A stretch of 64,000 bases of DNA from Corylus avellana (lineage: Eukaryota; Streptophyta; Magnoliopsida; Fagales; Betulaceae): positions 16,399,656 to 16,463,655 of the forward strand of contig NC_081547.1 in NCBI RefSeq assembly GCF_901000735.1. The letters are read 5' to 3'. Below the pieces are notes generated by a model that had not been told where the DNA came from, made no database searches, and worked only from the letters and a program-made list of their open reading frames with translations. Positions within the stretch are counted from its first letter, which is position 1, and each line of letters starts with the position of its first letter. This document shows positions 35,681 to 48,500 of this stretch, piece by piece. Both the position numbers and the translations under genes were made by a program.

Positions 35681-38600
35681 GTTCGTCTGATTTCTTTCTC
35701 TTCCCTATCTGTTTAGTTTATGAGAAAACGTGGGATCAATATAAAGAAGAGGAATTGAATTTCTGGAATAATCAAGTTTCTTCATTCTTTTTTCTTTTGT
35801 TAATTTTATTATTTAAGAGCTACTATGGAAATGGAATTTACTTTGTTTGTTGAAAGGCTTAAAATATACATGAGCATATAAGTGATTTCAATTGCAGTGA
35901 TTCTATGAATTTGCCTTTGGAATAGAATATTGGTTCGATTTTTATACCAAAAAATTCTGAAAGCAGTTTCTTTTGGAAGAAATTGAGCGTCTTTGGTTTT
36001 GATTTTAAAGCCCCTTGATTCTGTTGAAACAAGTTAAAGAAGCTGAACATGATATCTCTGGAAGTTTGTTCCAATCTTTGCGGAAATTTCTCTAGCATCG
36101 GCCCTTTTCAGGAAAATGTGCTAAAAAGAGTTTTCGATGCATTATATCCAATCTTGGTTCTAAGACGGACTGAAAATGTTACAATCAAAGATATAATCCG
36201 AATTTTGTTTTCAGCGTTGGTGAAAAGCTATTTGTTTTTATTGAATGGAACTGAATATGATCGTATGGACAAACACATAACTATGTTTATGTATCCTGCC
36301 GGAATTTTGGTCATTTTAGCATTTTTTAATCGTATTGTACATGAGCATTGAAATCCAAGTGAAGCGCTTAAAGTTACCTAACTAGTACAAACCAAAACAC
36401 AATGGGAAATTACACTATCAGTTGGACTTGTATCTTTGTACTTTTTATTTATTTATCAAGTAATCAAAATATCATTAAAAGTGTAAGGCATCCCAAGTAA
36501 TTATGAAGTATACAAGAGAAAAAAAAAAAAAAAAGGAGAAAAAGAGCAAAGAAATCATGATAACCAATCATCAAAGGAGAATTAAAAGCAGCTGCCCAAA
36601 GATATAAAGTATAGAAAAGTAAAGCCTTAATAATCTCCTCCAAAGTTCTCTCCCAGTCCTCAAAACTTCTGTAATTCTTTTCCTTCTATAGATACCACAA
36701 TAGACATAAAGCCACAATCCTCCACACAATAGTACTCCGAGCGCTACCAGCAGTCTACCAACATGTATATAACTCGACTAATTGTCTATCCAAGACAACC
36801 TAAATTGACTGAAGAACATGTCCTATAAGGCTCTGACAATCTCACAATAGAGAAGAACAGGTGGTCCACGGACTTCCCATTCCTTTTACATATACAACAC
36901 CTATTAAACCAACGATATATTGTTTTCTCAAATTGTCCATGGTAAGGATATTACCTAGGGTCGCTGACCAAGCAAAAGAGGCCACCTCAAAAAAAAGGAA
37001 CCTTAGTCCGCCAAACACACTTCCAAGAGAAATGAGAGCTATCATTGTGAGTCAAGACACTGTAGTAGGATCTAACAGCGAACAAACCTCGTTTGGAGGG
37101 AACCCACCAAAGCTTGTCTTCACCTACTCCTCTCACTCTAGCTGAATACAATGCCATGAAGAACGAGGCAAAGAGATCCACTTCCCAATCATGAGCCGTT
37201 CTTACAAAGCTTACATTCCTTGAATTGGAACCACCTGAAATCTCCAAATGAGCCACAACATAAGCATTCTTTGCACAAGTGATGCCATATAAATCTGGAA
37301 AGGCGTTAAGGGCCAACTTCCCGCACTACAAATCATTCCAGAAACCGACCTTGTTGCTATCTCTTGCCTCAAATCTAGTATAGCTGGGGAACCCCCCAAT
37401 CCATACGTCCCATGAAGCTCATTAGAACACCATCCACCCCACAAATTATTAAATTTAAAGTCCACTAAAACTCTCCACCAAGCATCTCTGTGACGACCCG
37501 CTTGATAAAACATGACTAAATTTTTTTTTTTTCTTTTAAAAACCAATAACCCACAACAAGCGGATTGTCATAGTGGCATGGCGATACCGTAATATGCCAC
37601 GAACCCATGCATTAACCTGATTGACAATATCATAAGTCTCACAGAACTATATGCATCATTCATGATTCATCAGAGTTCATATCCTTACAGCGGAATATAA
37701 ATATCATAAGACATAACATAATACATTAGAGCTGACAAATACATCTATATGAGTAAAGCTTGCATACAAAAGAATGACTTTACAGAAGTGTCATATACGA
37801 CACGAGCCATATTCAAAATATCAATGCCTAAGCATATACATGAATGCTCTACAAAAGAGGGCTATCAACTAGTCCTACAAAATAAACATCCAATGTGTCC
37901 AGGCCTTAGACACCGTGGTAACCCAGATACATAGCCACTGGATCATCATCTAGGGTCCCTGTACCTGCATCAACAACATCGTCTGCACCATGGGAATCAC
38001 CACCACCCATGATGCAGGCGAATTTCATGAGCCCGCCGTCTCCATAAAATAGAGACGCTCAGCAGTATAGAACTCACTAGGCTTTCAAAAAGAATCATCA
38101 TTTGAAAACATACTAGATCAGTTGTGAAAGTATACGTAAGCCCGATCTTCCGCTCTCGGAACATGTGCATACTAACCCATCTAACTTTATACATACTTGC
38201 ATATTATATAGCTTAACAATAAAACATATGAAAAGTCACCATGTATCATCTATCCATAACGATATACATACGCAAGGTTTCATCTCCCGTTTCATATGCA
38301 TACCGATACGTCTAGCATAAAAATCATCATATGCAACAATGCAAGCATCATATATCATCATCATCATCATCATAACATTCATATGCCATGCAAACTCATG
38401 CTCATCATTGTCATTCTTTTTTCTTGTTTCACTCTGTACCATTAGTCCCTGTCCGTGCTCTGTTTGCCTCTACTTATGCCATCTACAGAGTAAGGCAAAT
38501 CCTTGTTTTGCTTGCCCTTACTTGTGCCATCTACAAAACAAGGACCGTTCTTACTTTGCTTGCCGCTACTTGTGCCATCTACAAAGTAAGACCAGTTATC

Positions 38601-39508
38601 TTTCCTTTAACATCATTTGTCTTTGTCCTTACTCTGATTACCCCTACTTGTGCCATCTACAGAGTAAGGCCAATCCTTGTTTTGCTTGCCCCTACTTGTG
38701 CCATCTACAAAACAAGGACCGTTCTTACTTTGTTTGCCGCTACTTGGGCCATCTACAAAGTAAGACCAGTTACCTCTCCTTTAACATCGTTTGTCCCTAA
38801 CCTTACTTTGCTTGCCGCTACTTGGGCCATCTACAAAGTAAGGCCGGTTACCTTTTCTTTAACATCATTTGTCCCTAGCCTTACTTTGCTTGCCGCTACT
38901 TGGGCCATCTACAAATTAAGACTAGTTACCTTTCCTTTATCATCATTTATCCCTAACCTTACTTTGGTTGCCGCTACTTGGGCCATCTACAAAGTAAGAC
39001 TAGTTACCTTTCTTTTAACATCATTTTCATACAATCATATGCTATCATAACTCATATCATAAAATCATAGAATCATGTCGTAAACCATACGAATCATCGA
39101 AATACTCATGACAACATAATCATCACATTATCTTGCAAATCCATAAAAGCTTATAGAAACATTACATCAAACATTCATCCAACACATCTCATAGAACATC
39201 ACCAACAATCATAGTATCTCAAAACATCATACATCAATCATTCAAGCAAAACATCTTTTATACTTTAAAAATAGTACATTGTGCCTAGTAAGTAAAATAC
39301 TTACCTTTTTCGCTTGAGTACCCTTCGGTGGATTCTTTTCTCAACCGCAATGCACCTAAGCATTTACATAATAAACACATAATTAAGCTCTATTCTTAAC
39401 TCAACAATTTGCACTCTATAAAGATACTTGAGCACTACAAGTATCACGCTCCATAGGTCATCCCAAATCTATTCAACTAAAGCCCCTTAAATCCTTTACT
39501 TACATTTA

Positions 39509-39556
<48 letters not shown>

Positions 39557-42500
39557 TAATGCATTAATTATCCAATAACTTAGTTACATTGAACTATGAT
39601 TCTACATCATAATATATTAAATCACTAAATCTTGAGGCATATACATACGCTCTAGGTTAAGCATTACACTTAGCCCTATAATTGTTATTCTCTTCTAAGC
39701 CATTTAATCTAGCAATTTACCCCCAATTTATAATTTTCATAACACTTACAATAATCATTATGATTCTATTATGACATATTAGAACCTAAACCCTATAGTT
39801 ATCAATTTCCATGGAACCCATGAAAATCTAGGATTAATTAACACTTGAAATGTAATTAACTCAATGAAACAACATTGCTATTGTTCATATACCTAAAGCC
39901 CCAAATTAATTCAAACCATATAAAATTAGGGTTTATGTCCATATTTTACCAATAAGTAAAATTAGGGTTTCAACCCATTAATAGAATAACCCAAAACTTG
40001 AATAATGTATAGCAATCCACTACACACAAAAACCCCAAGCTAATTTTAGGAACTAGGCTTCTAATTAAAATTCCCCAATTTTTGACCTAATTAGAAATTC
40101 CCCAAATAAACATGCTTTCAAGCTTGATATACAATGGGTAGAACAAAACCTTAAAGAGAAACTAGAGATTCAACCATATAACAAAATCCCCAAAATTCCT
40201 TTCAAGAACCCTAGTTTTGGACCTAAAGAAATCCCTAATAATTCATGTCATTTTTGAAGAGTTTTAATGATACAAACAATACCAAGTTGAGTGTTGAGTG
40301 CCGTGTCGGCGCGTGGGGGCGCGTGTGTTGTGGTTAGTGATAGCTGGAGGCTGTGCTATGGCGGGGCCGAGGAGATGGACAGTGGAGTCTAAGGAATTTG
40401 AGGTGTTGATCAAGGTAGGGGCATCAGGGGTGAGGATTTTTGAGAGAAGCAAAAGATTCAAAAGGTCCATTTTCTTAAAAAAAGATGAACTACCTTGGTT
40501 GGTGCATATAGTGGATGAATTGGTGGCTGTGGACAACTCTGTTGTATTTTGGGATTAGTCCAGGGCTGGATATCCTAGAATAATTGCCCAAAAGTGCTCA
40601 AATAGGCATGGCTGTTTTTTTACAGTGGAGGAATTTGATGGTAGAAGTAGGTGTGGCTCGATCATCATTCCTGAAGGACGCCGTGGGTTTGGGTGGGATC
40701 GCTTTACCAAGGAAATGAAAATGGCTAACGCAGCTCTCGGGGGAAACCGTGTGTTCACAGAGTATAGAGAGTTTAGGGGAGGAAAGGGAGATAACGAGGA
40801 TAAGAAGAAGAGAAACTATGCAGAGACAGTAAGATTGCAGTCGAAGGAAACCCAGGATGATTGCACTTTCGGCCATGCTCAGGATCGGCGAGGTTATTTT
40901 CAGAATTATGGCAAGAACTTGGTAGGCCCGAAGAAGACCCAAGATGTGGTGATGACTCAGGGAGGCGTTGGGGGGGTGCCGACGAAGATTTTCTGGCCGG
41001 CAAAGTCTGTGCATAATCCGGTAAAGAATGGTCTGACCGGTATGAAGGATGGAGGTTGCGTGGGATCCTCGTCTTCAGCTCCGGCGAACGTTACAGTAAA
41101 GTCAGCGGAGCAGGTGGAGTTGTTGTCAGGTCCTGAGCGCATGAAGAGACGGGAGGGGATGGGGTACCATGCGGAGCAGACCTACTCTGAGGTAGGCATC
41201 GAGCTCCTCAACGTGAAAGAACTGTTGAAGCGTCTGAAGAAGGAATGTGACATGGGGATGACAAGGATTGATAAGGTGTTAAATCAGATGAGCTTCAGTG
41301 GACTTGGGCCGGCAGCTAAGCAAGAAGATGGAAAGGGTATGGCAGAAATGAAAGGGAAGATGAAAATTGGGCCGGGAGAAAGAATATGGAAGCCCATTAG
41401 TAGGCTGAAGGTTAAGAAGAAAATGGTGTTTAAACCCAAAGGTAACGTGGGCTCAAGCGCGAGCTCTAGCTCTAGCCCATTCAAAGCTGGACCACGAGTG
41501 TTTAGTTTCCCAGCTACTTTGGGTTCTACGGAGGCCCCTGGGAAACTCTCGGCTACTCCGGTGAGTGCGCCGCTGGTCGCAGGAGAAGCATTGGGGGAAG
41601 GGGGGACTGGGTCAGAAACCGTAGGGAATCTCAGGGAGTTTAGCGGCATATCTGTACGAGATGCGGGAGTTTTACTAGCCGGAACGAGAACCAGCGACTT
41701 AAAGGTCGTCTGTCCTGCGAAGAAGACCCAGCCTAATGGTGAAGACAAGAACCTGATGACCTATAGGAGGAGGAAGAGGGGGCCGCAGAGATGGGACGTG
41801 GCACAGGTGGGTTTGCTAGAAGCCGCAGCTTCGGCTTATGGGCAGACGAAAGGGATCCTTGGGCCGACACCGGTAGTCTCGCAGAGGGTACCGGAGACGC
41901 TGTCGTCGTTGGGGTATGGTCAGAGGTCGCCGAAGAGACCTTTGGAGACCGGAGAGACTGGGTTAGGCGCGGGAGTGGTCCCAGGGCAGATTCTGAGGGG
42001 GAGCTCTTCTCGCCGAAAGGTGGGGACAGTCGTGGGGGGTGAGGAACAGCAGGATTGTGGGGGGGAGGCTATGATTTTGGGTCAGCTGAGTCAAGTGGGT
42101 CAGGCCAGACTGGATCATATAAAGGAATTGGAGATTGTGAGGCAGGGATCAGGCAGGGTTGAGGATAGTGGTTCAGATATACTAGGGTTGGAGGAGTTAG
42201 GGTCAGATGCGATTTCATCCAGGTGGGTAGTTAATAATTGTATACAATTCTGTCCTAAAATTGGTATTTCGGATGAGGGGAGAAAGGAGGAGTTGGAGGC
42301 CTTGTTCAATGCTATTGAAGTTTCTAGATTGCAGCATGATTATGGCTTGGGGGGTATTTCGGCTTGTGTTCCTGAATCCAATGGAATTGAGGAAGTAGAG
42401 GAAGGTGAGAGGGTGGATTTGGTGGATCATGAAGCTTAACATTGTAGTATGGAATGTGAGAGGGTTGAATGCCCTCAAAAAAAGGCTGCGCATTAGGGGT

Positions 42501-45500
42501 CTTTTGAAAGAATGGAAAGCGGATATAGTGTGTTTGATTGAGACTAAGATGGAGGTTTTTTCCTGTGAGGTGATTCATAGTTTATGGGGAGGTCAACATG
42601 TAGGGTGGAAGTACAAAAGTTCTAATGGTTTGTCGGGGGGGATGTTATTGATGTGGGATAGGAGGGTAGTGGAGTGTAAGGAGGAGTGTATGGGGCATTT
42701 CACTTTGGCTTGTTCTTTCCAAAATGTGGATGATAATTGGGTTTGGGCGTTTGGGGGGGGTGTATGGGCTGAATGAGGAAGGGGAGAGAAGGGCTCTTTG
42801 GGAAGAGTTGGCTGGTTTGTTGAGTGTGTGGGAGATCCCTTGGTGTTTGGGTGGGGATTTCAATATGGTACAATTTCCTAGTGAGCGATCTAGTGGTTCT
42901 TATTACTCTTCGGGCATGATGGACTTCTCAAATTTCATTTCAGAGAACAATTTGGTGGATATTCCGATGATGGGGGGTCAATTTACTTGGTCTAATAACC
43001 AAGAAAATGAGAGTTGGTCGAGGATTGATCGGTTTTTGCTTTCTCCGGAATGGGAAGACCATTACCCAGTGGTGTCACAGAGGAGACTTCAACGCCTGCT
43101 TTCCGATCACTTTCCTTTATTGTTGGATTGTGGGATCCCTTGTGGAGGTAATAAGTCTTTTAAATTTGAAAATATGTGGCTTAAAGCAGAGGGTTTTGTG
43201 GATAAGGTTTCTAATTGGTGGGGGTCGTATTCGTTTGAGGGTTTACCCAGTTATGTGCTTGCTAATAAATTGAAATCCCTTAAAATGGACTTGAAAAAGT
43301 GGAATGAGGAGGTGTTTGGCGATATTGGGAGGAAGAAGAAAGAGCTGTTGGGAGGTATTGAAGAGCTGGATGAGGTGGCAGAGTCGAGAGGTTTAGACCA
43401 GGAGGAGAAGAGTCGGAAGGCATACTTGTTGAAAGAGTTGGAGAATACCTTGTTGTGTGAGGAAATTCATTGGAGACAAAAATCGAGAGCTTTGTGGCTC
43501 AAGGAGGGGGATCGAAATACTCGTTTCTTCCACAAGATGGCTAATTCTCATCGTAGGGGTAATCGTGTGGAGGTGCTTAGTATCAATGGTGAATTATCCG
43601 AGGACCCAGCTGCAATAAAAGATCACATAGTGCAGTACTATCAAGGCTTATACACGGAACAAAGCTCTTGGCGTCCTAGAATGGATAACCAGCCGTTTTT
43701 GTCTATTGATGAGGAGGATAATAGGTGGTTAGAAAGAGATTTTGAGGAAAAGGAGGTTTGGGAGGTGGTAAAGAGCATGGATGGTGACAAGGCCCCGGGT
43801 TCAGATGGCTTTTCCATGGCTTTTTTTCAAGCTTGTTGGGGAGTAATTAAACAAGATGTTATGACGGTTTTTGCTGAGTTCTATCAAAGACGTCAATTGG
43901 TGAAGAGCTTGAATGCAACTTTTATTTCCTTGATTCCGAAAAAGGCGGAAGCGGTGGAGATGAAGGACTTTAGGCCCATCAGTTTGGTGGGAGGGGTGTA
44001 CAAAATTGTTTCTAAGGTGCTTGCCAATAGGTTGAAAACTGTTTTGGGTAAGGTCATCTCCTATTCTCAAAATGCCTTTATAGGGGGTCGGCAAATCCTT
44101 GATTCCATTCTCATTGCCAATGAATGCGTGGATAGTCGCATGAAATCAGGGTTACCAGGTGTTCTTTGTAAATTGGACTTGAAAAAGGCCTATGACCATG
44201 TTAATTGGGATTTTGTTTTGTATTTGCTGCATAGGTGTGGTTTTGGAGAGAGGTGGAGGGCTTGGATAGAGTGGTGTATTAAGTCGGTGAGATTTTCCAT
44301 ACTTGTGAATGGTTCTCCGGAAGGCTTCTTCAATAGTTCGAGGGGAATCCGGCAAGGGGATCCTCTCTCTCCCTTGTTGTTTGTGCTAGTTATGGAGGCT
44401 TTGAGTAAAATGGTGAATGCGACGGTAGAACAAGGCCTTTTGAATGGTTTCTCGGTGGGAAATAGGGTTTTATCGGAGTTGAGGGTCTCTCACTCTTTAT
44501 TTGCGGATGATACTTTGCTCTTTTGTGAAGCTTCTATTGAGCAAACCCGGTATGTACGTCTCATTCTTTTATGTTTTGAAGCTGTATCGGGTTTGAGAGT
44601 GAATCTGGGAAAATCAAAGATTGTGGCAATTGGTGAGGTGGAGAACATTGGGGTATTAGCTAGTATCCTTGGGTGTAGTGTTGCCGAGTTGCCTATGAAG
44701 TATTTGGGTCTCCCTCTAGGGGCGCCGTACAAGGATACGGTTATGTGGAATGATGTGATTGAAAAGATGGAGCGTCAGATGGCGGGTTGGAAGAGGATGT
44801 ATCTCTCTAAAGGAGGTCGCCTAACTCTTATTAAGAGCTCTTTGGCTAATCTTCCGACTTATTTCTTGTCTTTGTTTCCGATTCCTGTAAGTGTAGCTAA
44901 AAGGATTGAGAAAGTCCAAAGAGATTTCTTGTGGGGAGGAATGGGAGATGAGCCTAAGATGCATCTTGTAAGTTGGAATCAAGTTTGTCGTCCCCTTCGC
45001 TATGGAGGTCTTGGCATTCGGAAGATGCACCAATTTAATCAAGCTCTTTTGGGGAAGTGGCTTTGGAGATATGCGAATGAGAGCGAGGCTCTTTGGTGTA
45101 AGGTTATCAAAGCTAAGTATGAAGACAAGGAAGGTGGGTGGTGCACAAAGGAGGTTTCAGGTTCCCATGGTGTGGGCCTTTGGAAGCACATTCGTCAAGG
45201 GTGGAATTTTTTTGCTAAAGGGATCCGGTTCGAGGTGGGGGAGGGTTCGAAAGTTCGCTTTTGGCATGATGTTTGGTGTGGGGAGAATTCCTTGAAGCAA
45301 GCTTTCCCGTCCTTATTTAGTATTGCCAGACATAAAGAAGCTTGGGTGAAGGATAATTTTATGGAGGAGTGGGAGAGTTGAATGGAATGTTATTTTTGTT
45401 AGGCCTGGTCAAGATTGGGAGCTGGATTTGGTTTCTCCTTTCTTTGATCGGTTGTATTCTTGCAAGATTTCCATAGGAGTGACAGATCGTATGTGCTGGA

Positions 45501-48500
45501 TTTCGTCCAAGAAAGGAAAGTTTGAGGTTAAGTCGTTCTACAAGGCTTTGTCCCACTCCTATCAAGAGGTGTTTCCTTGGAAGAGCATTTGGCGAACTAA
45601 GGCTCCCTTGAGAGTGGCTTTTTTTGGGTGGACTGCAGCTTTAGGCAAAATCTTGACTCATGATAATTTGCGTAAAAGGAACATAGTGGTTATGGAGTGG
45701 TGTTGTATGTGCAAGAAGTCCGGAGAGACAGTCGATCATCTTCTTCTCCACTGTGAGCTCGCGAGTGTTCTTTGGCAGTCGATCTTTATTCGGTTTGGAT
45801 TGCATTGGGTCATGCCTTGCAGGGTGAGGGACTTGTTCGATAGTTGGTGGTCGGGAGGACGATCCCGTAGCGCAGTTGTGTGGAAGATGATCCCTCTGTG
45901 TCTTATGTGGTGTATATGGATTAAAAGGAATGCTAGATGTTTTGAAAATTCCACTAGGACTATAGAGGAATTGACCCATTTTTTCTTCTTTACTCTTTAC
46001 TCTTGGACGGCTGCTTGGCTAGCTCCATTAGAGATTAGTTTTTCTGATTTTCTCTTTCATTTCTCTCCCTCTTAAGCGCTCTCTTTTATACTTCCTGTGT
46101 AAATGGGTTGCGCCCCTCTGCGCTTTGGTTTTATATCACAATTACTTATCAAAAAAAAAATGGGTAAGATGAAATCACAAAGAAAAGCTTTAGCATTTAC
46201 CATTCAAGCTTCCATGGCCAAAATCCCCCTTCAAATTCGTCACTTCCCTTTTCTTTTCTTTTTCTTCTTTCTTCTTCTCCTTCTTCTTTCTCTTTCTTTC
46301 TCCCAGCCAGCAGTATCCCTCTCTCTCTCTCTTTCAATCTGCAGCTCTTTCTCTCCCAATCTAGGCCGTGTGTGTGGGTGTGTGGAAGGAGAAAGAGTGA
46401 GGGAGAATGGGGAAAAAAGGGGGGGGCTGCTGTGTGTGCGTGAATGGGGGGTGAGGGAGAAAGAAAGAAAGAAGGAAAGAAAGAAAGGATGGGGGGTGGG
46501 CTGCACGTGGGACCCACAACATAAAGCTTGCCTTTTGCAATTTTTCTCTTTCTTTAAAACTCTCTTTCTATTTTTAAAGCCCCCAACTATTTAGAATTGC
46601 AAGATTTACACCCCACTACCTATAATTCATATTTCACCCTTACCATTTATTTCAACTACAATTTACCCATACATATAATTATTTACCACACTAGGACTTA
46701 TTATCACACTAACATTATTATTAGTTAATCTCTTTATCACTTTAAACTTGTATTACATAAATATATCATTATTAAATAATATTGCTATTATATTATTATC
46801 TCACAAATATTATTATTATTATATCTATTATTCTAAATCATCTCATGTGCAATCTTATCATATTAATAATAAACTTAATAATTATCTAGGGCGTTACAAT
46901 CTCTCTAATGCAAATAGCGCCAAAGACATTTCCCTAACAGAGCACAATTAAATAACAAGAAGTTTCGGACCCCTGCCCTCCCTTTGAGACGAAAGATTGT
47001 ACCTTGGATCAACTTACCAGGTGATATTTGAACTCTTCGCCTGGCCCACTCCATAAGAAATTACACTAAAACTTCTCAACACAATTAATAACACCTGGAG
47101 GGAGAGGAAAGAGGGACATGAAGTACATAGATAAATTCGAAAGTGTACTCTTAATAAGGGTGACCCTATCACCCTCACCCTTAGACAAGTATATCATTTT
47201 CCAACTAGCCAACCAACTCTCAATCTTTTCGACAATGCTGTTCCAAATAGACTTAGCCTTGTAGGAGTCCTCTAATAGAAACCGAGATACTTCAAAGGTA
47301 AAGGAGAAACCCCACTACCCATAATGTCAGCCAATCCATCCACATCAGCAACATTACCCATAGAAACTAATTCTGACTTAGCCAAATTGACCTTCACGCC
47401 TGAGATGAGTTCAAAACACAAAAGCAAGCATTGCAGATGATGAAGGTGATCCGGGTTGGACCCACTAAAAATCAAAGTATCTTTCGCAAATAAGAGGTGA
47501 GATATATCAAACCTTGTCCCTATAGAAAAGCCAGATAACATTCCCCCACTCATTAGATGTGATCAAGACAGACATTATGAGGGTGTTTCATGACTTCCAT
47601 GCTTTTAGTAAGTTTGAAAGAAGCCTTAATGCCATGTTCATATCTCTCATCCCAAAGAAATCTGGGGGGGACTATTGATCTTAAGGACTTCTGGCATGTT
47701 AGTCTTGTGAGTGGAGTTTATAAAACCATTGCCAAAGTCCTTGCCAATAGGTTGAGAATGGTAGTTGAGAATATTATTTTGAAGTCCCAGAATGCCTTTG
47801 TTAAAAGTAGGAAAATCCTTGATTCTGTGCTTTATAGCAAATGAATGTTTGGATAGTATGACCAGATTTGGTGAACTATAGGTGCTTTGCAAGCTGGATA
47901 TTGAGAAGGCCTATGATCATGTCAACTGTGAGTTTTTAATGTATTTGTTGAGAAGGTATGGATTTGGGGAGAAATGGTACCCTTGGTAGCGCATTGCATC
48001 TCTTCGGTGCACTTCTCCGTTCTGGTGAATGGCAATCTGTTTGGCTTCTTTAGTAGCTTCCATGGGTTGCGACATAGAGACCCTTTGTCACCTTTCCTAT
48101 TCGTTATATATATATATATATATATTTTTTTATTAGTAATAAAAATTAGAGGTCAGCAGATTACTTGCAATGGATGTAAAGATGATTAATGGATTCCTCA
48201 TTCTTTTTGCAAATGCAACACTAGTTAACTAGATGGAATCCCTGCCTTATGAGATTATCCACAGTAAGGATACGACCCATTGTTGCTTTCCATAAAAAGA
48301 GAGCAATGCGAGGAGAGGGCTTCACCTTCCAAATACTTTTGTAGGGGAAAGCACTTTGCTCACCAAAATGAAGCAAATTATAATAACTTTTCACTGTAAA
48401 GCCATGGCATCTAGAAGGAGTCCACACCATATTATCCACTGACATAGAGACCCTTTGTCACCTTTCCTATTCGTTATATATATATATATATATATTTTTT

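Larger units (their letters stand above)
40270..46160 (+). mobile_element. LINE D: near-complete LINE (5' UTR, ORF1, ORF2, poly-A)
   Basis: About 5.9 kb, GC-richer than its surroundings. It has ORF1 (40358-42439), an overlapping ORF2 (42429-46075), a short 3' UTR (CTTCCTGTGTAAATGGGTTG) and poly-A at 46151-46160. It lies within the minus-strand solo LTR. The 5' end is approximate, and no convincing target duplication was found. Only one stop and two frameshifts separate it from open frames, so it is younger than LINEs A, C, E and G. Confidence 0.88.
37489..46898 (-). mobile_element. Solo LTR (~3.5 kb) inserted in LINE C and itself split by LINE D
   Basis: On the minus strand it starts TGTAACGCCC (46898) and ends GGGTCGTCACA (37489), the termini of many plant Ty3/gypsy LTRs. 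ATCTC flanks both ends (37484-37488 and 46899-46903). Removing it rejoins LINE C. LINE D occupies about 40270-46160, leaving ~2.8 kb plus ~0.74 kb of LTR. No gag-pol or second LTR is present, so it is solo. It holds a tandem array (38440-39025), an AT run (39513-39552), and a strongly strand-asymmetric pyrimidine/purine tract (46235-46495). Confidence 0.85.

Noticed and set aside
36049..36351. 100-codon open frame in EXO84B intron 1
   Set aside because: No motif, no splice support and AT-rich composition like the surrounding intron.
38339..39050. Open frames of 153 and 220 codons with repeated YLCHLQ / TCAIYK motifs
   Set aside because: They arise from the 48/78-bp tandem array inside a solo LTR.
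40270..40300. Target-site duplication for LINE D
   Set aside because: The sequence after the poly-A (TGGGTAAGATGAAATC) has only a weak partial match at about 40134 and the LTR seems to continue past it, so none is assigned.
46103..46594. Frames of 163 (+) and 106 (-) codons
   Set aside because: Low-complexity pyrimidine/purine tract within the solo LTR (Leu/Phe/Ser or Lys/Glu/Arg runs).
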